Below are positions 8,297 through 17,826 of a DNA stretch of 64,000 nt, piece by piece. The DNA lies in contig NZ_JRLV01000003.1 in NCBI RefSeq assembly GCF_000769915.1, positions 245,144-309,143 of the forward strand, in the 5' to 3' direction. Position 1 is the stretch's first letter. Each line of letters starts with the position of its first letter. The position numbers were made by a program, and so were the translations under genes. The stretch is from Flavobacterium beibuense F44-8. GTDB taxonomy: Bacteria > Bacteroidota > Bacteroidia > Flavobacteriales > Flavobacteriaceae. Under the pieces are notes generated by a model. That model did no database searches. It had not been told where the DNA came from and worked only from the letters and a program-made list of their open reading frames with translations.

Positions 8297-9721
8297 ATGA
8301 ATGAATGTATTTCAGTTTTCGATATGCTTAAAATCGGCGTGGGTCCTTCAAGTTCACACACTTTGGGTCCGTGGCGCGGTGCAGAACGCTTTCTTGAGGA
8401 ATTGCGTGAAGAAGGCATTTTTGAAAAAACTAACCGCGTTAAGGTAGATCTGTACGGTTCACTTTCCCTTACCGGAAAAGGACACGCAACAGATCTTGCC
8501 GTGATGCTGGGCCTTAGTGGTGCCGATCCTGAATATGTTCCTGTAGAGAGTATACAAACTACTATTGATGATATTAACTTTCAGAAGCAGCTAATACTAG
8601 GCGGACTGAATGTTATACCATTCAATCCTGAAAACGATATTGTTTTCAACAGGGATTTCCTTCCTTTCCATGCTAACGGTTTTGTTTTCACTGCTTATTA
8701 TGATGGTGGTGAATATGAGTCTACCTTCTACTCTATTGGTGGCGGGTTTGTAGTTAAGGAAGAAAGAATAAACGCTAAAGAGAATGCCGTTATCAAATGT
8801 GCTTTCCCTTTCCCTACTGATAATGCGGCTGATTTATTGAAATATACTCAAACAGAAAATAAAACCATTTCTGAAATTGTATATGAAAATGAAAAATCAA
8901 TTCGTAGTGAAGAAGAAATTCACAGCGAACTGATGCGTGTATGGAATACCATGCTGGAGTGTATGTACACCGGTTGTCATACCGAAGGTATATTACCCGG
9001 AGGTTTAAACGTAAGACGCAGGGCATTTGATATGCATAAAAACCTTATTGGTGAACTACCATATAACAGTCCGCAGGAATGGCTGGAGGTTATCAGAAAA
9101 ACAGAAGTTAAATTCCGTCAGATATTAAAATGGGTTAGCTGTTTTGCTTTGGCCGTAAATGAGGTAAATGCTTCACTGGGTCGTGTGGTAACAGCCCCTA
9201 CAAACGGAAGTGCCGGAGTTATACCTGCGGTACTGATGTACTATATGGTTATTGAAAACCACGATGCTAACGAAGAACATATAAAGCAATTCCTTACAGT
9301 AGCCGGTGAGGTAGGCAGTATCTTCAAGAAAGGTGCTACCATCTCTGCCGCTATGGGTGGCTGCCAGGCAGAAATCGGTGTATCATCGGCGATGGCCGCA
9401 GCAGCTTTATGTGAGGTTATGGGCGGTTCCCCGGAACAGTGCCTTATTGCTGCCGAAATCGCAATGGAACACCATCTTGGTATGACCTGTGACCCTATTG
9501 GGGGACTGGTGCAAATACCTTGTATAGAGCGCAATACTATGGGAGCTATAAAAGCCATTAATGCAGCCGAACTGGCATTAGAAACTGATCCTAAAAATGC
9601 TAAAGTACCATTAGACAAAGTGGTAAACACCATGTGGCAAACAGCACAGGACATGAATAATAAATACAAAGAAACATCGGAAGGCGGACTTGCAGTTACC
9701 GTTAATAACGCCGACTGTTAA
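8297..9721 (+). CDS. sdaA: L-serine ammonia-lyase, single-chain iron-sulfur type
   Basis: A 474-residue cytoplasmic enzyme that deaminates L-serine to pyruvate and ammonia with a 4Fe-4S cluster. The N-terminal beta domain opens with the family signature [20 protein letters not shown]. The catalytic alpha domain contains [58 protein letters not shown] and [18 protein letters not shown], which hold the cluster cysteines. Both domains are on one chain, as in the E. coli enzyme, and the length is normal. It is transcribed alone from a well-formed promoter and ends at a strong terminator. Confidence 0.95.
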   Translation: MNECISVFDMLKIGVGPSSSHTLGPWRGAERFLEELREEGIFEKTNRVKVDLYGSLSLTGKGHATDLAVMLGLSGADPEYVPVESIQTTIDDINFQKQLILGGLNVIPFNPENDIVFNRDFLPFHANGFVFTAYYDGGEYESTFYSIGGGFVVKEERINAKENAVIKCAFPFPTDNAADLLKYTQTENKTISEIVYENEKSIRSEEEIHSELMRVWNTMLECMYTGCHTEGILPGGLNVRRRAFDMHKNLIGELPYNSPQEWLEVIRKTEVKFRQILKWVSCFALAVNEVNASLGRVVTAPTNGSAGVIPAVLMYYMVIENHDANEEHIKQFLTVAGEVGSIFKKGATISAAMGGCQAEIGVSSAMAAAALCEVMGGSPEQCLIAAEIAMEHHLGMTCDPIGGLVQIPCIERNTMGAIKAINAAELALETDPKNAKVPLDKVVNTMWQTAQDMNNKYKETSEGGLAVTVNNADC

Positions 9722-9736
9722 CCGTTCTACATACAT

Positions 9737-9767
9737 AAAAAAGCACTTGCGATGCAAGTGCTTTTTT
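9737..9767. terminator. bidirectional intrinsic terminator
   Basis: A 14-base-pair stem, AAAAAAGCACTTGC (9737-9750) with GCAAGTGCTTTTTT (9754-9767), loop GAT. It lies between sdaA and the convergent SnoaL-like gene and carries a U tract in both directions. Confidence 0.9.
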
Positions 9768-10203
9768 ATGCCTTTTCACGTGTATCAATTATATATACAA
9801 TTTTCCATGTCCCTTTATCATTGTATAGCTGAAAAGAATTTACTCCTTTATGGCTTAGTTTTCCGTCAACATAAAATTCATAAGGAGTCCAAACATGAGC
9901 CATGGCTCCGTCAAACTGAATTTTATATTCCAACAGTTTTTCCTGTATCTCTAATTCTTTTGGTACGGCCGCAATAGCTGCAAAAAATTTAGAAGCTTGA
10001 TCCGTGGTAAGCATCACCTCCCCTTTTTCGTTTCGACTAACCGACTGAAGCATAAGCTCTGAATCACAAACCGACTGTATTTTTTCAACATCTTTATTAT
10101 GTAGCCCCTCAAAAAAGGTATCTATAGACTGTTGTATCTCTTTATTTTGCGCAAATACCCCCTGCATACATAGAAGTAAAGCCAATAAAACCAATTTTCT
10201 CAT
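9766..10203 (-). CDS. secreted SnoaL/NTF2-like protein
   Basis: A 145-residue protein with a signal peptide (RKLVLLALLLCMQGVFAQ). The mature part has an NTF2-like pattern: an N-terminal helix pair (IQQSIDTFFEGLHNKDVEKI), then strands ending in HVWTPYEFYVDGKLSHKGVN and WKIVYIIDTREK. This fits the DUF4440/SnoaL-like group, whose members range from isomerases to binding proteins. No catalytic residues can be assigned with confidence. It is alone on the minus strand, tail to tail with sdaA. Confidence 0.75.
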   Translation of the reverse strand: MRKLVLLALLLCMQGVFAQNKEIQQSIDTFFEGLHNKDVEKIQSVCDSELMLQSVSRNEKGEVMLTTDQASKFFAAIAAVPKELEIQEKLLEYKIQFDGAMAHVWTPYEFYVDGKLSHKGVNSFQLYNDKGTWKIVYIIDTREKA

Positions 10204-10329
10204 AATTAATACGATTTGTATAGTAGTAAATATATTCTTTTATTATTAAACAACTGTTCAATAAAAGCAGTATATCTTACTCAGTGTTACCACAATTTAG
10301 TAAATTTACCGTCCTAAATAATTCAGATT

Positions 10330-11148
10330 ATGTCTACAGCAAAAAAAGATTATAAAAGAATAACCACAAGGTCACTTATAGAAATGAAAGCAAACGGAGA
10401 AAAAATCTCCATGCTAACAGGTTACGACTATACAATGGCAACCATTATAGACGGTGCCGGTATTGATGTTATACTTGTGGGTGACTCTGCCTCTAACGTT
10501 ATGGCGGGACACGAAACTACGCTTCCTATTACTCTGGACCAAATGATCTACCATGCATCATCGGTAGTAAGAGGTGTTAAAAGAGCACTTGTTGTGGTAG
10601 ACCTTCCTTTTGGCAGTTACCAGTCAGACTCAAAAGAGGCTTTACGCTCTGCTATCAGGATAATGAAAGAAAGTGGTGCACATGCCGTTAAGCTTGAAGG
10701 TGGTAGTGAGATTAAAGATTCTATCAAAAAGATACTTAATGCCGGTATTCCGATTATGGGACACCTTGGGTTAACACCTCAATCCATATACAAATTTGGT
10801 ACTTATACCGTTCGTGCTAAAGAAGAAGCCGAGGCTCAAAAACTAATTGACGATGCTAAGATGTTAGAAAAACTGGGATGTTTTGCAGTAGTACTGGAAA
10901 AAATCCCTGCACAGCTTGCCAAGCAGGTTGCCGAAAGTATCTCTATCCCTGTAATTGGTATTGGTGCCGGTGGTAATGTAGACGGACAGGTACTTGTAAT
11001 ACACGATATGCTGGGAATGAACAATGAGTTCAGTCCGCGTTTTTTAAGAAGATACATGGATCTTCACGAAGGTATGACCAATGCCATTTCACAATATGTT
11101 AGCGATGTAAAATCACAGGACTTCCCTAACGAAAACGAGCAATACTAA
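10330..11148 (+). CDS. panB: 3-methyl-2-oxobutanoate hydroxymethyltransferase
   Basis: A 272-residue enzyme of pantothenate synthesis that transfers a hydroxymethyl group from methylene-tetrahydrofolate to 2-oxoisovalerate, giving ketopantoate. Family motifs are intact: [40 protein letters not shown] (with the metal-binding Asp), [21 protein letters not shown], and the catalytic Glu in [14 protein letters not shown] followed by [18 protein letters not shown]. The length is typical. panC and panD are not nearby. An RluA-type gene starts 25 bases downstream and is probably co-transcribed. Confidence 0.97.
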   Translation: MSTAKKDYKRITTRSLIEMKANGEKISMLTGYDYTMATIIDGAGIDVILVGDSASNVMAGHETTLPITLDQMIYHASSVVRGVKRALVVVDLPFGSYQSDSKEALRSAIRIMKESGAHAVKLEGGSEIKDSIKKILNAGIPIMGHLGLTPQSIYKFGTYTVRAKEEAEAQKLIDDAKMLEKLGCFAVVLEKIPAQLAKQVAESISIPVIGIGAGGNVDGQVLVIHDMLGMNNEFSPRFLRRYMDLHEGMTNAISQYVSDVKSQDFPNENEQY

Positions 11149-11173
11149 TTTAGATTATTCGATATTTAGATAA

Positions 11174-11863
11174 ATGAAGATTGTCTCAACAAAAGATAAT
11201 TTAGATGTCCTTTATGAAGACAACCATATAATAGTTGTCAATAAGCGTGTTGGTGATATTGTTCAGGGTGATAAAACCGGAGACAAGCCTTTAAGTGATG
11301 TAGTTAAGGAATATTTAAAAGAAAAGTACAACAAACCGGGTAACGTGTATCTTGGTGTGGTACACAGGCTGGACAGGCCTACTACCGGAATTGTACTTTT
11401 TGCACGTACCTCTAAGGCATTACCAAGGCTTAATGATTTATTTAAAAATCGTGAAACCCAAAAAACATATTGGGCTGTAGTTAAAAATAAGCCTGAAAAG
11501 GAAACCGATACTTTAGTCCATTACCTAAAACGTAATGAAAAAAGTAACACGTCGCGTGCTCATGTAAAAGAAGTACCTAACAGTAAAAAGGCTAGTTTGG
11601 ATTACACCATAATCAAAGCCCTTAACAACTATTATGTACTTGAAGTTAACCTTCACACAGGGCGCCACCATCAAATCAGGTCACAACTCTCTGCAATAGG
11701 TTCGCCAATAAAAGGAGATTTGAAATATGGCTTTGACAGAAGTAACCCTGACGGAGGCATACACCTACATGCCAGAAAGCTGGAATTTATACATCCCGTT
11801 ACAAAAGAACATTTGGTAATTACAGCACCTGTGCCAAACGATACGATTTGGCAGTCAGTATAA
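11174..11863 (+). CDS. RluA family pseudouridine synthase
   Basis: A 229-residue enzyme that isomerises uridine to pseudouridine in rRNA or tRNA. The catalytic motif VHRLDRPTTGIVLFARTSKA contains the invariant Asp of the HRLD motif near residue 66. Further conserved stretches are KTYWAVVKNKP, VNLHTGRHHQIRSQLSAIG and GIHLHARKLEFIHPVT. There is no N-terminal S4 domain, so it belongs with the short RluA/TruC-like members rather than RluC or RluD. It follows panB by 25 bases and ends at a hairpin. The target position cannot be predicted. Confidence 0.9.
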   Translation: MKIVSTKDNLDVLYEDNHIIVVNKRVGDIVQGDKTGDKPLSDVVKEYLKEKYNKPGNVYLGVVHRLDRPTTGIVLFARTSKALPRLNDLFKNRETQKTYWAVVKNKPEKETDTLVHYLKRNEKSNTSRAHVKEVPNSKKASLDYTIIKALNNYYVLEVNLHTGRHHQIRSQLSAIGSPIKGDLKYGFDRSNPDGGIHLHARKLEFIHPVTKEHLVITAPVPNDTIWQSV

Positions 11864-11868
11864 AATTT

Positions 11869-11897
11869 AAAATACCCGGTTTTGGGTATTTTTTTTT
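11869..11897 (+). terminator. intrinsic terminator
   Basis: AAATACCC (11870-11877) pairs with GGGTATTT (11884-11891) and is followed by a long T run. It ends the panB-RluA unit. Confidence 0.75.
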
Positions 11898-11995
11898 GAT
11901 TGTTATGGTTGGTATTTTGCGGTAAAATTCTATTAAAATTTACCGTAATACATAGTCTTTTATTAACTTAGAAGAACCAAAAAACAATCAATCTT

Positions 11996-13333
11996 ATGAA
12001 AAAAAAACTACTATTTATCGTAACACTCTTATGTGCAAACACTTATGCCCAAGAGCATTTTTCGGGTATCAACACATCACGACGAACAGGAATACTCAAC
12101 GCTTCGGTTAACCCGGCTGAACTTGCAAACCTTAAAAATGAAATGGAGGTTAATGTGTTTACCTTTAGCGCCAATGTTTCCAACAACAAAATTACCTTTG
12201 GTGACCTGGTTGGAGGTAATGATTTAGGCGACCTTATTTTTGAAGGAGATGAACCTGTAAACCTAAGAGGTGATGTAGAGATATTGGGACCATCATTTGC
12301 CATGAAGTATAACAAATGGGCTTTTGGTATACAAACAGCAGCAAAAATAAAAACCAACTTGGTTGATATTGATACAAACCTGGGTAACGCTATTGTTAAT
12401 GCCAGTGACGATTTACTTATTGGACAGGCAAATATAGTAACTGACTATAACCAAAGAGCCTCAGCAACTGCCTGGGGAGAAATAGGTTTTTCGGCAGCAA
12501 GAGAAGTTTTTGAAAACGAAACACACAAAGTAGCAGCAGGTGCTACCCTAAAACTAATATTCCCTGGTACATACGCTAATATGTCGGCAGATAGATTTAC
12601 AGGTACAATTGAGAATGTAGGTCCGCTTGTTGGTCTTACAGATACACATGCCAATGTAAATCTTGCCTACTCAGGATCTTTGGGTGACAGTTTTACAGAC
12701 AGTAGTAATTTCAGTGAATTCTTTGCCGGAGGACTTAATGGTTTTGCTGCCGATTTAGGTGTTAACTATCAATGGAAAGACGAAAACGGAGGCTATAAAA
12801 TTAATGCAGGGGCATCTGTAAAAAATATAGGTTCTATGACCTTTAAGGATGATAATAATGTAAATAAAAGCTATGTTGTTGACATTCCTGACGGGCAATA
12901 TCTTGATTTAAGGCAGTTTGAAGATGTAGATAATATTGATGATGTTGAAGCTATATTAGTTAATAGTGGTTATGCTACATTAACCGAATCTGAAAAAGAT
13001 TTCAAAATTAAACAGCCTACCATGCTTTCCTTATATGCTGATGTTAAAGTATACGATAAATGGTATGTTACGGGCTTTTTACAGCAAAATCTAAGTGATG
13101 CCAGTAACAACAATCGTATAGGTTCGCAAAATGTATTTACGGTTACACCACGCTATTCAACAAGCTTTTTTGAGGCCTACGCCCCATTCTCACATAATGA
13201 AATTTCAGGCTTTACGGCAGGTGTTGGTTTCAGGATTGGCGGATTCTTTATAGGTTCTGGTTCAATACTATCGGCAGCTATTGGGAACACTACTCAGGCA
13301 GACGCCTATATGGGCTTTAGATTCGGACTTTAA
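11996..13333 (+). CDS. DUF5723 family outer-membrane beta-barrel protein
   Basis: A 445-residue exported protein with a signal peptide ending in NTYAQ. The start of the mature protein, HFSGINTSRRTGILNASVNP, and the alternating hydrophobic and polar strands ending in the aromatic-type C-terminus YMGFRFGL fit the DUF5723 group of predicted outer-membrane barrels in Bacteroidota. Glycine-rich strands such as FTAGVGFRIGGFFIGSGSIL near the end support a barrel. Function is unknown; a porin-like or structural role is possible. It is monocistronic, with a hairpin terminator downstream. Confidence 0.7.
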   Translation: MKKKLLFIVTLLCANTYAQEHFSGINTSRRTGILNASVNPAELANLKNEMEVNVFTFSANVSNNKITFGDLVGGNDLGDLIFEGDEPVNLRGDVEILGPSFAMKYNKWAFGIQTAAKIKTNLVDIDTNLGNAIVNASDDLLIGQANIVTDYNQRASATAWGEIGFSAAREVFENETHKVAAGATLKLIFPGTYANMSADRFTGTIENVGPLVGLTDTHANVNLAYSGSLGDSFTDSSNFSEFFAGGLNGFAADLGVNYQWKDENGGYKINAGASVKNIGSMTFKDDNNVNKSYVVDIPDGQYLDLRQFEDVDNIDDVEAILVNSGYATLTESEKDFKIKQPTMLSLYADVKVYDKWYVTGFLQQNLSDASNNNRIGSQNVFTVTPRYSTSFFEAYAPFSHNEISGFTAGVGFRIGGFFIGSGSILSAAIGNTTQADAYMGFRFGL

Positions 13334-13357
13334 AAACATTAAATCATATAATTGATG

Positions 13358-13383
13358 AAAGCCGCCTTAACGGTGGCTTTTTG
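13358..13383 (+). terminator. intrinsic terminator
   Basis: AAAGCCGCC (13358-13366) pairs with GGTGGCTTT (13372-13380), with one G-U pair, and is followed by T. It lies after the DUF5723 gene. Confidence 0.7.
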
Positions 13384-13464
13384 TATTAAATAATCATAAA
13401 ATAGCACTTATGTTCTGCTAATTTTATTAATTTCACTTTACCAAAAACCAAAAACTATAGCCTT

Positions 13465-14325
13465 ATGAAATGGAAAGGACGAAGAGAAAGCGACAATGTT
13501 GACGACAGGAGAAGTATGTCTGGCGGAAAGATTGCTGCAGGTGGCGGTGTTATAGCCATTGTTATAATACTAATTAACCTTTTCATGGGGGGCGATAATT
13601 CGGCTGTACTAAACGAAATAAACAATCAGTTACAACAGCAAACCACAACTGAAGAAACAGTACCTCTTAGTCCTCAGGATGAAGAAATGGGACGCATGGT
13701 TAGGGTTATCCTTGCTGATACTGAAGACGTATGGCATAAAATATTTGAGGAAAACGGATTGGTGTATGAAGAACCAAAACTGGTACTGTTCCGCAATTCG
13801 GTACAAACTGCCTGTGGCGGAGCTTCATCAGCATCAGGGCCGTTTTACTGTCCATTAGATAAAAAAGTTTACATGGATCTTTCTTTCTTTGACGAACTAC
13901 AATCGCGTTTTGGAGCGCAGGGAGGCGATTTTGCCATCGCTTATGTAATTGCTCATGAGGTTGGTCATCATGTACAAACACTTATGGGAACATCAGCTAA
14001 AGTAAGGCAAATGCAACAACAACTTAATCAGGCAGATGCCAATAAACTGTCGGTAGCACTGGAATTACAAGCCGATTTTTATGCCGGATTATGGGCACAT
14101 TATAATGAAGAAATGAACCAAATGCTGGAAGAAGGTGATATTGAGGAAGCTCTAAGTGCTGCCCATGCTGTGGGCGACGATGCTATACAAAAACGTGCAC
14201 AGGGACATGTAGTTCCTGATTCTTTTACACATGGTACATCGGCACAGCGTGTATATTGGTTTAAAAAAGGTTTAAACACCGGTCAGTTTAATGCTGGTAC
14301 TACCTTTAATGATTTGGAAATCTAA
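13465..14325 (+). CDS. YpfJ-type neutral zinc metallopeptidase
   Basis: A 286-residue membrane-anchored protein of the putative neutral zinc metallopeptidase family (YpfJ, DUF2342-like). It starts MKWKGRRESDNVDDRR, the usual short basic N-terminus, then one membrane helix (about residues 27-46). The peptidase domain holds CGGASSASGPFYCPLDKKVY and the zinc motif AHEVGHHVQTLMG near residue 167, with a downstream Glu in ALELQADFYAGLWAHY as the probable third ligand. The C-terminal GTSAQRVYWFKKGL is also typical. Length is normal. Physiological substrates are not known. It overlaps the convergent gene on the other strand by 4 bases. Confidence 0.9.
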   Translation: MKWKGRRESDNVDDRRSMSGGKIAAGGGVIAIVIILINLFMGGDNSAVLNEINNQLQQQTTTEETVPLSPQDEEMGRMVRVILADTEDVWHKIFEENGLVYEEPKLVLFRNSVQTACGGASSASGPFYCPLDKKVYMDLSFFDELQSRFGAQGGDFAIAYVIAHEVGHHVQTLMGTSAKVRQMQQQLNQADANKLSVALELQADFYAGLWAHYNEEMNQMLEEGDIEEALSAAHAVGDDAIQKRAQGHVVPDSFTHGTSAQRVYWFKKGLNTGQFNAGTTFNDLEI

Positions 14326-14558
14326 TTGTTTTTCAGCTTGGCATTCATTATCTGCCACTGGTCTTCAATGTATTTTATTTTCCTAACTTCTTTCATGATA
14401 GACTCCAGTTCATCTTCATAATAGTCTACATTATCTTTCCTGTTCATAGAATCAAGGTCCTCTGCCCTTTCCAGTAATATATCTATTACCGGCATTACCC
14501 TGTTTTTTACATAGGGAGACAGTTTCCCGAATACTTCCTGTAGTTGTGTTTTTACCAT
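14322..14558 (-). CDS. small helical protein of unknown function
   Basis: A 78-residue, highly charged protein predicted to be mostly alpha-helical (ILLERAEDLDSMNRKDNVDY then LESIMKEVRKIKYIEDQWQI). No signal peptide or membrane helix is seen. It overlaps the end of the metallopeptidase gene by 4 bases and has the codon use of neighbouring genes. I do not recognise the family. Confidence 0.55.
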   Translation of the reverse strand: MVKTQLQEVFGKLSPYVKNRVMPVIDILLERAEDLDSMNRKDNVDYYEDELESIMKEVRKIKYIEDQWQIMNAKLKNN

Positions 14559-14639
14559 ACTACAAAGTTGGTAATTTTTAGTTTAGATTTCTGCATTAAC
14601 AAAACATTTTTTAATGTTTGTGTTATCCTCCCTGAAAGT

Positions 14640-14669
14640 TTGAACACACAAACAATCTTTGTAAATTTG
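14640..14669 (+). promoter_or_regulatory. Bacteroidota-type promoter
   Basis: TTG at 14640-14642 and TAAATTTG at 14662-14669, separated by 19 bases, match the Flavobacterium promoter pattern. Transcription would start near 14676, about 22 bases before the TTG start codon of the phosphodiesterase gene. Confidence 0.6.
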
Positions 14670-14697
14670 ACAGTTAAAAATTATAAAAAACATTGCG

Positions 14698-15195
14698 TTG
14701 AAAAAAATACTGCTCCTTTCTGATACCCATAGCCATATAGACGAAACCATAATGAAATATGTGAGGCAGGCAGACGAAGTATGGCATGCCGGAGATATTG
14801 GAGACCTATCGGTAACTGATACCATCAAAAAAGAAAAACCCCTAAAAGCGGTATACGGAAATATTGACAATGCCGAAGCCCGACTTGAATTCCCTCTTAA
14901 TAACCGTTTTTTTTGTGAAGGTGTAGATGTTTGGATTACGCATATTGGTGGTTATCCTGGCAAATACAATCAGACGATAAGGGAAGAGATAAATACAAAT
15001 CCGCCTAAACTGTTTATCTGTGGACATTCGCACATACTAAAAGTAATGCCCGATAATAAGCTTAACCTCATACACATGAACCCCGGTGCCGCCGGAGTAC
15101 ATGGATTTCACCAAATACGCACCATGTTACGCTTTGAGATAAACGGAGATAATATCCAGAATCTGGAAGTGATAGAAATAGGAAAAAGAGCTTAA
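14698..15195 (+). CDS. YfcE/MJ0936-type metallophosphoesterase
   Basis: A 165-residue phosphodiesterase. All metal-binding motifs of the calcineurin-like fold are present: LLSDTHSHID near the start (DxH), WHAGDIGD near residue 30 (GDxxD), VYGNIDNAEARLEFP (GNxD), WITHIGGYPG and CGHSHILKV (GHSH). The start is a TTG at 14698: it gives the usual MKKILLLSDTH N-terminus, and no in-frame ATG lies before the first motif. Its stop overlaps the start of the next gene by one base (TAATG), so the two are translationally coupled. Its physiological substrate is unknown. Confidence 0.9.
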   Translation: MKKILLLSDTHSHIDETIMKYVRQADEVWHAGDIGDLSVTDTIKKEKPLKAVYGNIDNAEARLEFPLNNRFFCEGVDVWITHIGGYPGKYNQTIREEINTNPPKLFICGHSHILKVMPDNKLNLIHMNPGAAGVHGFHQIRTMLRFEINGDNIQNLEVIEIGKRA

Positions 15196-16481
15196 TGAGA
15201 ACTTCAGTTATATACACCCTACAGGAGCCTAAATTTTTTAAGAAACAACTTTTAAAATGGGCACAACAATACAGGGAAATTACATTTTTAGACAGTAACG
15301 ATTATCATCAGCAGTACTCATCATTTGATACGGTATTGGCTGCCGATGCACTTACATTAATAAAAACCGACAATTATAAAGCTTTTGAAGATCTTAGTGC
15401 TTATCAAAAAACAACACGTGACTGGATTTTCGGTTATCTGTCTTACGACTTAAAAAATGATACTGAGAAACTGGAGTCCAATAATTATGACGGTCTGGAT
15501 TTTCCTGATCTGTTTTTCTTTCAGCCAAAAAAGCTGTTTTTTATTAAAGGTAATCAGTTAGAGATCGCTTACCTCAATATGTGCGACGATGAACTGGAAA
15601 ACGATTTTAATGAGATACTTGCAACAACAGTTGAAAACGAAGACGAACATACTCCCCTAGCTATTAAGCAGCGCATTACAAAAGAAGGTTATATAGAAAA
15701 AGTTACCCAAATGCTGGAACATATTCATTTGGGAGACATCTATGAAGCAAACTTTTGTATGGAGTTTTATGCCGAAGATGCTATAATCAATCCGTATGAA
15801 AAGTATCAGGCACTAAACGCTATATCCGAACCTCCTTTTGCTACTTACTTTAAAAACTATAAACAATACCTACTTTCGGCATCCCCTGAAAGATATATCA
15901 GGAAAGATGAAAGTAAAATAATATCACAACCCATAAAAGGAACTGCAAGAAGAAGTAACAGTATACAAGAAGACGAGGCTATTAAACTGGAACTTACCAA
16001 AAATGAAAAAGAACGTTCTGAAAATATAATGATTGTCGATCTGGTTCGTAACGATTTATCCCGTACTGCAAAAAAAGGATCGGTTAATGTGGAAGAACTA
16101 TGCGGAGCTTACACCTTTAAACAGGTACACCACCTTATCTCAACCGTAGTATCGGAATTAGATGATGAATATTCTCCGGTAGATGTTATTAGAACCTCTT
16201 TTCCTATGGGGAGTATGACAGGTGCTCCTAAAATATCGGCTATGCAGATTATTGAAAAACTGGAAGAAACCAAACGCGGACTTTACAGTGGTGCCGTAGG
16301 TTATTTTACTCCTACAGGAGATTTTGACTTTAATGTAGTAATAAGAAGTATACTTTATAACGAAGCTAACAAATATGTATCTTTCTCTGTAGGTAGTGCG
16401 ATTACATCTAAAGCATTACCCGAGAAAGAATATGACGAATGCCTGTTAAAAGCTAAGGCCATGCGTAGTGTATTGGAGTAA
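15195..16481 (+). CDS. pabB: aminodeoxychorismate/anthranilate synthase component I
   Basis: A 428-residue chorismate-binding enzyme. PabB combines chorismate with ammonia to make aminodeoxychorismate for folate; TrpE makes anthranilate. Conserved features are YLLSASPERYIRKDESKIIS, QPIKGTARRSNS, ENIMIVDLVRNDLSR, TSFPMGSMTGAPKISAMQII and FNVVIRSILYN. There is no glutaminase domain and no trp neighbours. I prefer PabB to TrpE because of its solitary setting, but the short motifs alone do not settle it. The gene overlaps the phosphodiesterase stop by one base and is followed after 30 bases by tilS. Confidence 0.85.
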   Translation: MRTSVIYTLQEPKFFKKQLLKWAQQYREITFLDSNDYHQQYSSFDTVLAADALTLIKTDNYKAFEDLSAYQKTTRDWIFGYLSYDLKNDTEKLESNNYDGLDFPDLFFFQPKKLFFIKGNQLEIAYLNMCDDELENDFNEILATTVENEDEHTPLAIKQRITKEGYIEKVTQMLEHIHLGDIYEANFCMEFYAEDAIINPYEKYQALNAISEPPFATYFKNYKQYLLSASPERYIRKDESKIISQPIKGTARRSNSIQEDEAIKLELTKNEKERSENIMIVDLVRNDLSRTAKKGSVNVEELCGAYTFKQVHHLISTVVSELDDEYSPVDVIRTSFPMGSMTGAPKISAMQIIEKLEETKRGLYSGAVGYFTPTGDFDFNVVIRSILYNEANKYVSFSVGSAITSKALPEKEYDECLLKAKAMRSVLE

Positions 16482-16511
16482 CATAGATATAAAAAATCAT
16501 TACTTTTGAAA

Positions 16512-17822
16512 ATGCTTTCAATACTTCAAAAACATCTCGAAGAAAACCTACCCTTCTTAGCCGGTAAAAAATTGCTTTTGGCTACCAGTGGTGGTATAGA
16601 CAGTATGGTGCTGATTGATCTTTTTAATCAGCTTGACTATACTATAGCTATGGCGCATTGTAACTTTGGGTTAAGAGGTAACGAAAGTGACGGTGATGAG
16701 AAATTTATTAAAGATTACGCACAAAAAAACAATATAGAATTATTTGTAACTCACTTTGATACAAATAAATATGCAGAAGAATTTAAACTATCCATTCAAA
16801 TAGCGGCACGCAGGCTTAGGTACAATTGGTTTTACGAACTAATAGAGCAAAATGATTTTGATTACCTGCTTACGGCACATCATCTGGACGATAGTATTGA
16901 AACTTTTCTAATTAATCTTACTCGTGGCACAGGTCTTGATGGGTTAACGGGTATTCCACAGCAAAATGACAAAATTGTGCGCCCGCTACTTCCTTTCAGT
17001 AGAAATGAAATTGAACAATATACAAAGGAGAATAACATCACTTGGAGAGAAGATAGCAGCAATGCAAGCGATAAGTATTTAAGAAACAAACTAAGGCATG
17101 ATGTGGTTCCGGTTTTAAAATCACTCAACCCATCGTTTCTGGAATCGTTTCAGGATACTTTAAATCACTTAAAGCAATCACAATCGTTAGCCGATGATGC
17201 CGCTATATTGGTTTACAAACAGGTAGTAAGCGAACAGTACAGTCAAAAACTGATTAATATTAGTAAACTGAAAAGACTACCAAACTATAAAGCCTATTTA
17301 TACCAGTGGCTTGCCCCGCTTGGTTTTACGGCTTGGGAAGATATTTATAGCCTTAACGAAGCACAATCTGGCAAACAGGTACTGGCTAATGGCTACCGCC
17401 TTTTAAAAGACAGGGAACAACTAATACTGGAACCTGTTGAAGAAAGTGTTACAAATGTTTATGAAATACCCGAAGGAACTACCGAAATATCACAACCCTT
17501 CGCTATGAGATTGACAAATGTTAATAAAACATTAAAAAAATATGCGAATAACGCAATTTATGTTGATGCCGATACATTAAAATTCCCGTTATTTGCAAGG
17601 AAATGGATTGAAGGTGACTATTTTTTCCCTGCCGGCATGAATGGACAAAAGAAAAAGGTTTCTAAATATTTTAAAGATGAAAAGATGTCTTTAAGTGAAA
17701 AAGAGAAAACCTGGCTACTTTGTTCTGGTAATCAAATTGTGTGGATTATTAATAAACGTGCTGACGAGCGATTTAAAGTAACCGATAAAACAACTCAAAT
17801 TATAAAAATAGAAGTTTTATAA
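16512..17822 (+). CDS. tilS: tRNA(Ile)-lysidine synthetase
   Basis: A 436-residue essential enzyme that attaches lysine to cytidine 34 of the AUA-reading tRNA(Ile), using ATP. The PP-loop ATP-binding motif ATSGGIDSMVLID is near residue 27, followed by AMAHCNFGLRGNESDGDEKF, LLTAHHLDDSIETFLINLTR and SDKYLRNKLRHDVVPVLK, all typical. The C-terminal domain of bacterial TilS is present. The ATG at 16512 or an in-frame TTG at 16506 could be the start. It is followed after 4 bases by the DsbD gene, so they are probably co-transcribed. Confidence 0.95.
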   Translation: MLSILQKHLEENLPFLAGKKLLLATSGGIDSMVLIDLFNQLDYTIAMAHCNFGLRGNESDGDEKFIKDYAQKNNIELFVTHFDTNKYAEEFKLSIQIAARRLRYNWFYELIEQNDFDYLLTAHHLDDSIETFLINLTRGTGLDGLTGIPQQNDKIVRPLLPFSRNEIEQYTKENNITWREDSSNASDKYLRNKLRHDVVPVLKSLNPSFLESFQDTLNHLKQSQSLADDAAILVYKQVVSEQYSQKLINISKLKRLPNYKAYLYQWLAPLGFTAWEDIYSLNEAQSGKQVLANGYRLLKDREQLILEPVEESVTNVYEIPEGTTEISQPFAMRLTNVNKTLKKYANNAIYVDADTLKFPLFARKWIEGDYFFPAGMNGQKKKVSKYFKDEKMSLSEKEKTWLLCSGNQIVWIINKRADERFKVTDKTTQIIKIEVL

Positions 17823-17826
17823 ACCA

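Noticed and set aside
9241..9669. A 142-codon open frame on the minus strand, opposite sdaA
   Set aside because: It overlaps the catalytic region of sdaA throughout; the product is Ala/Ser/Ile-rich without a domain.
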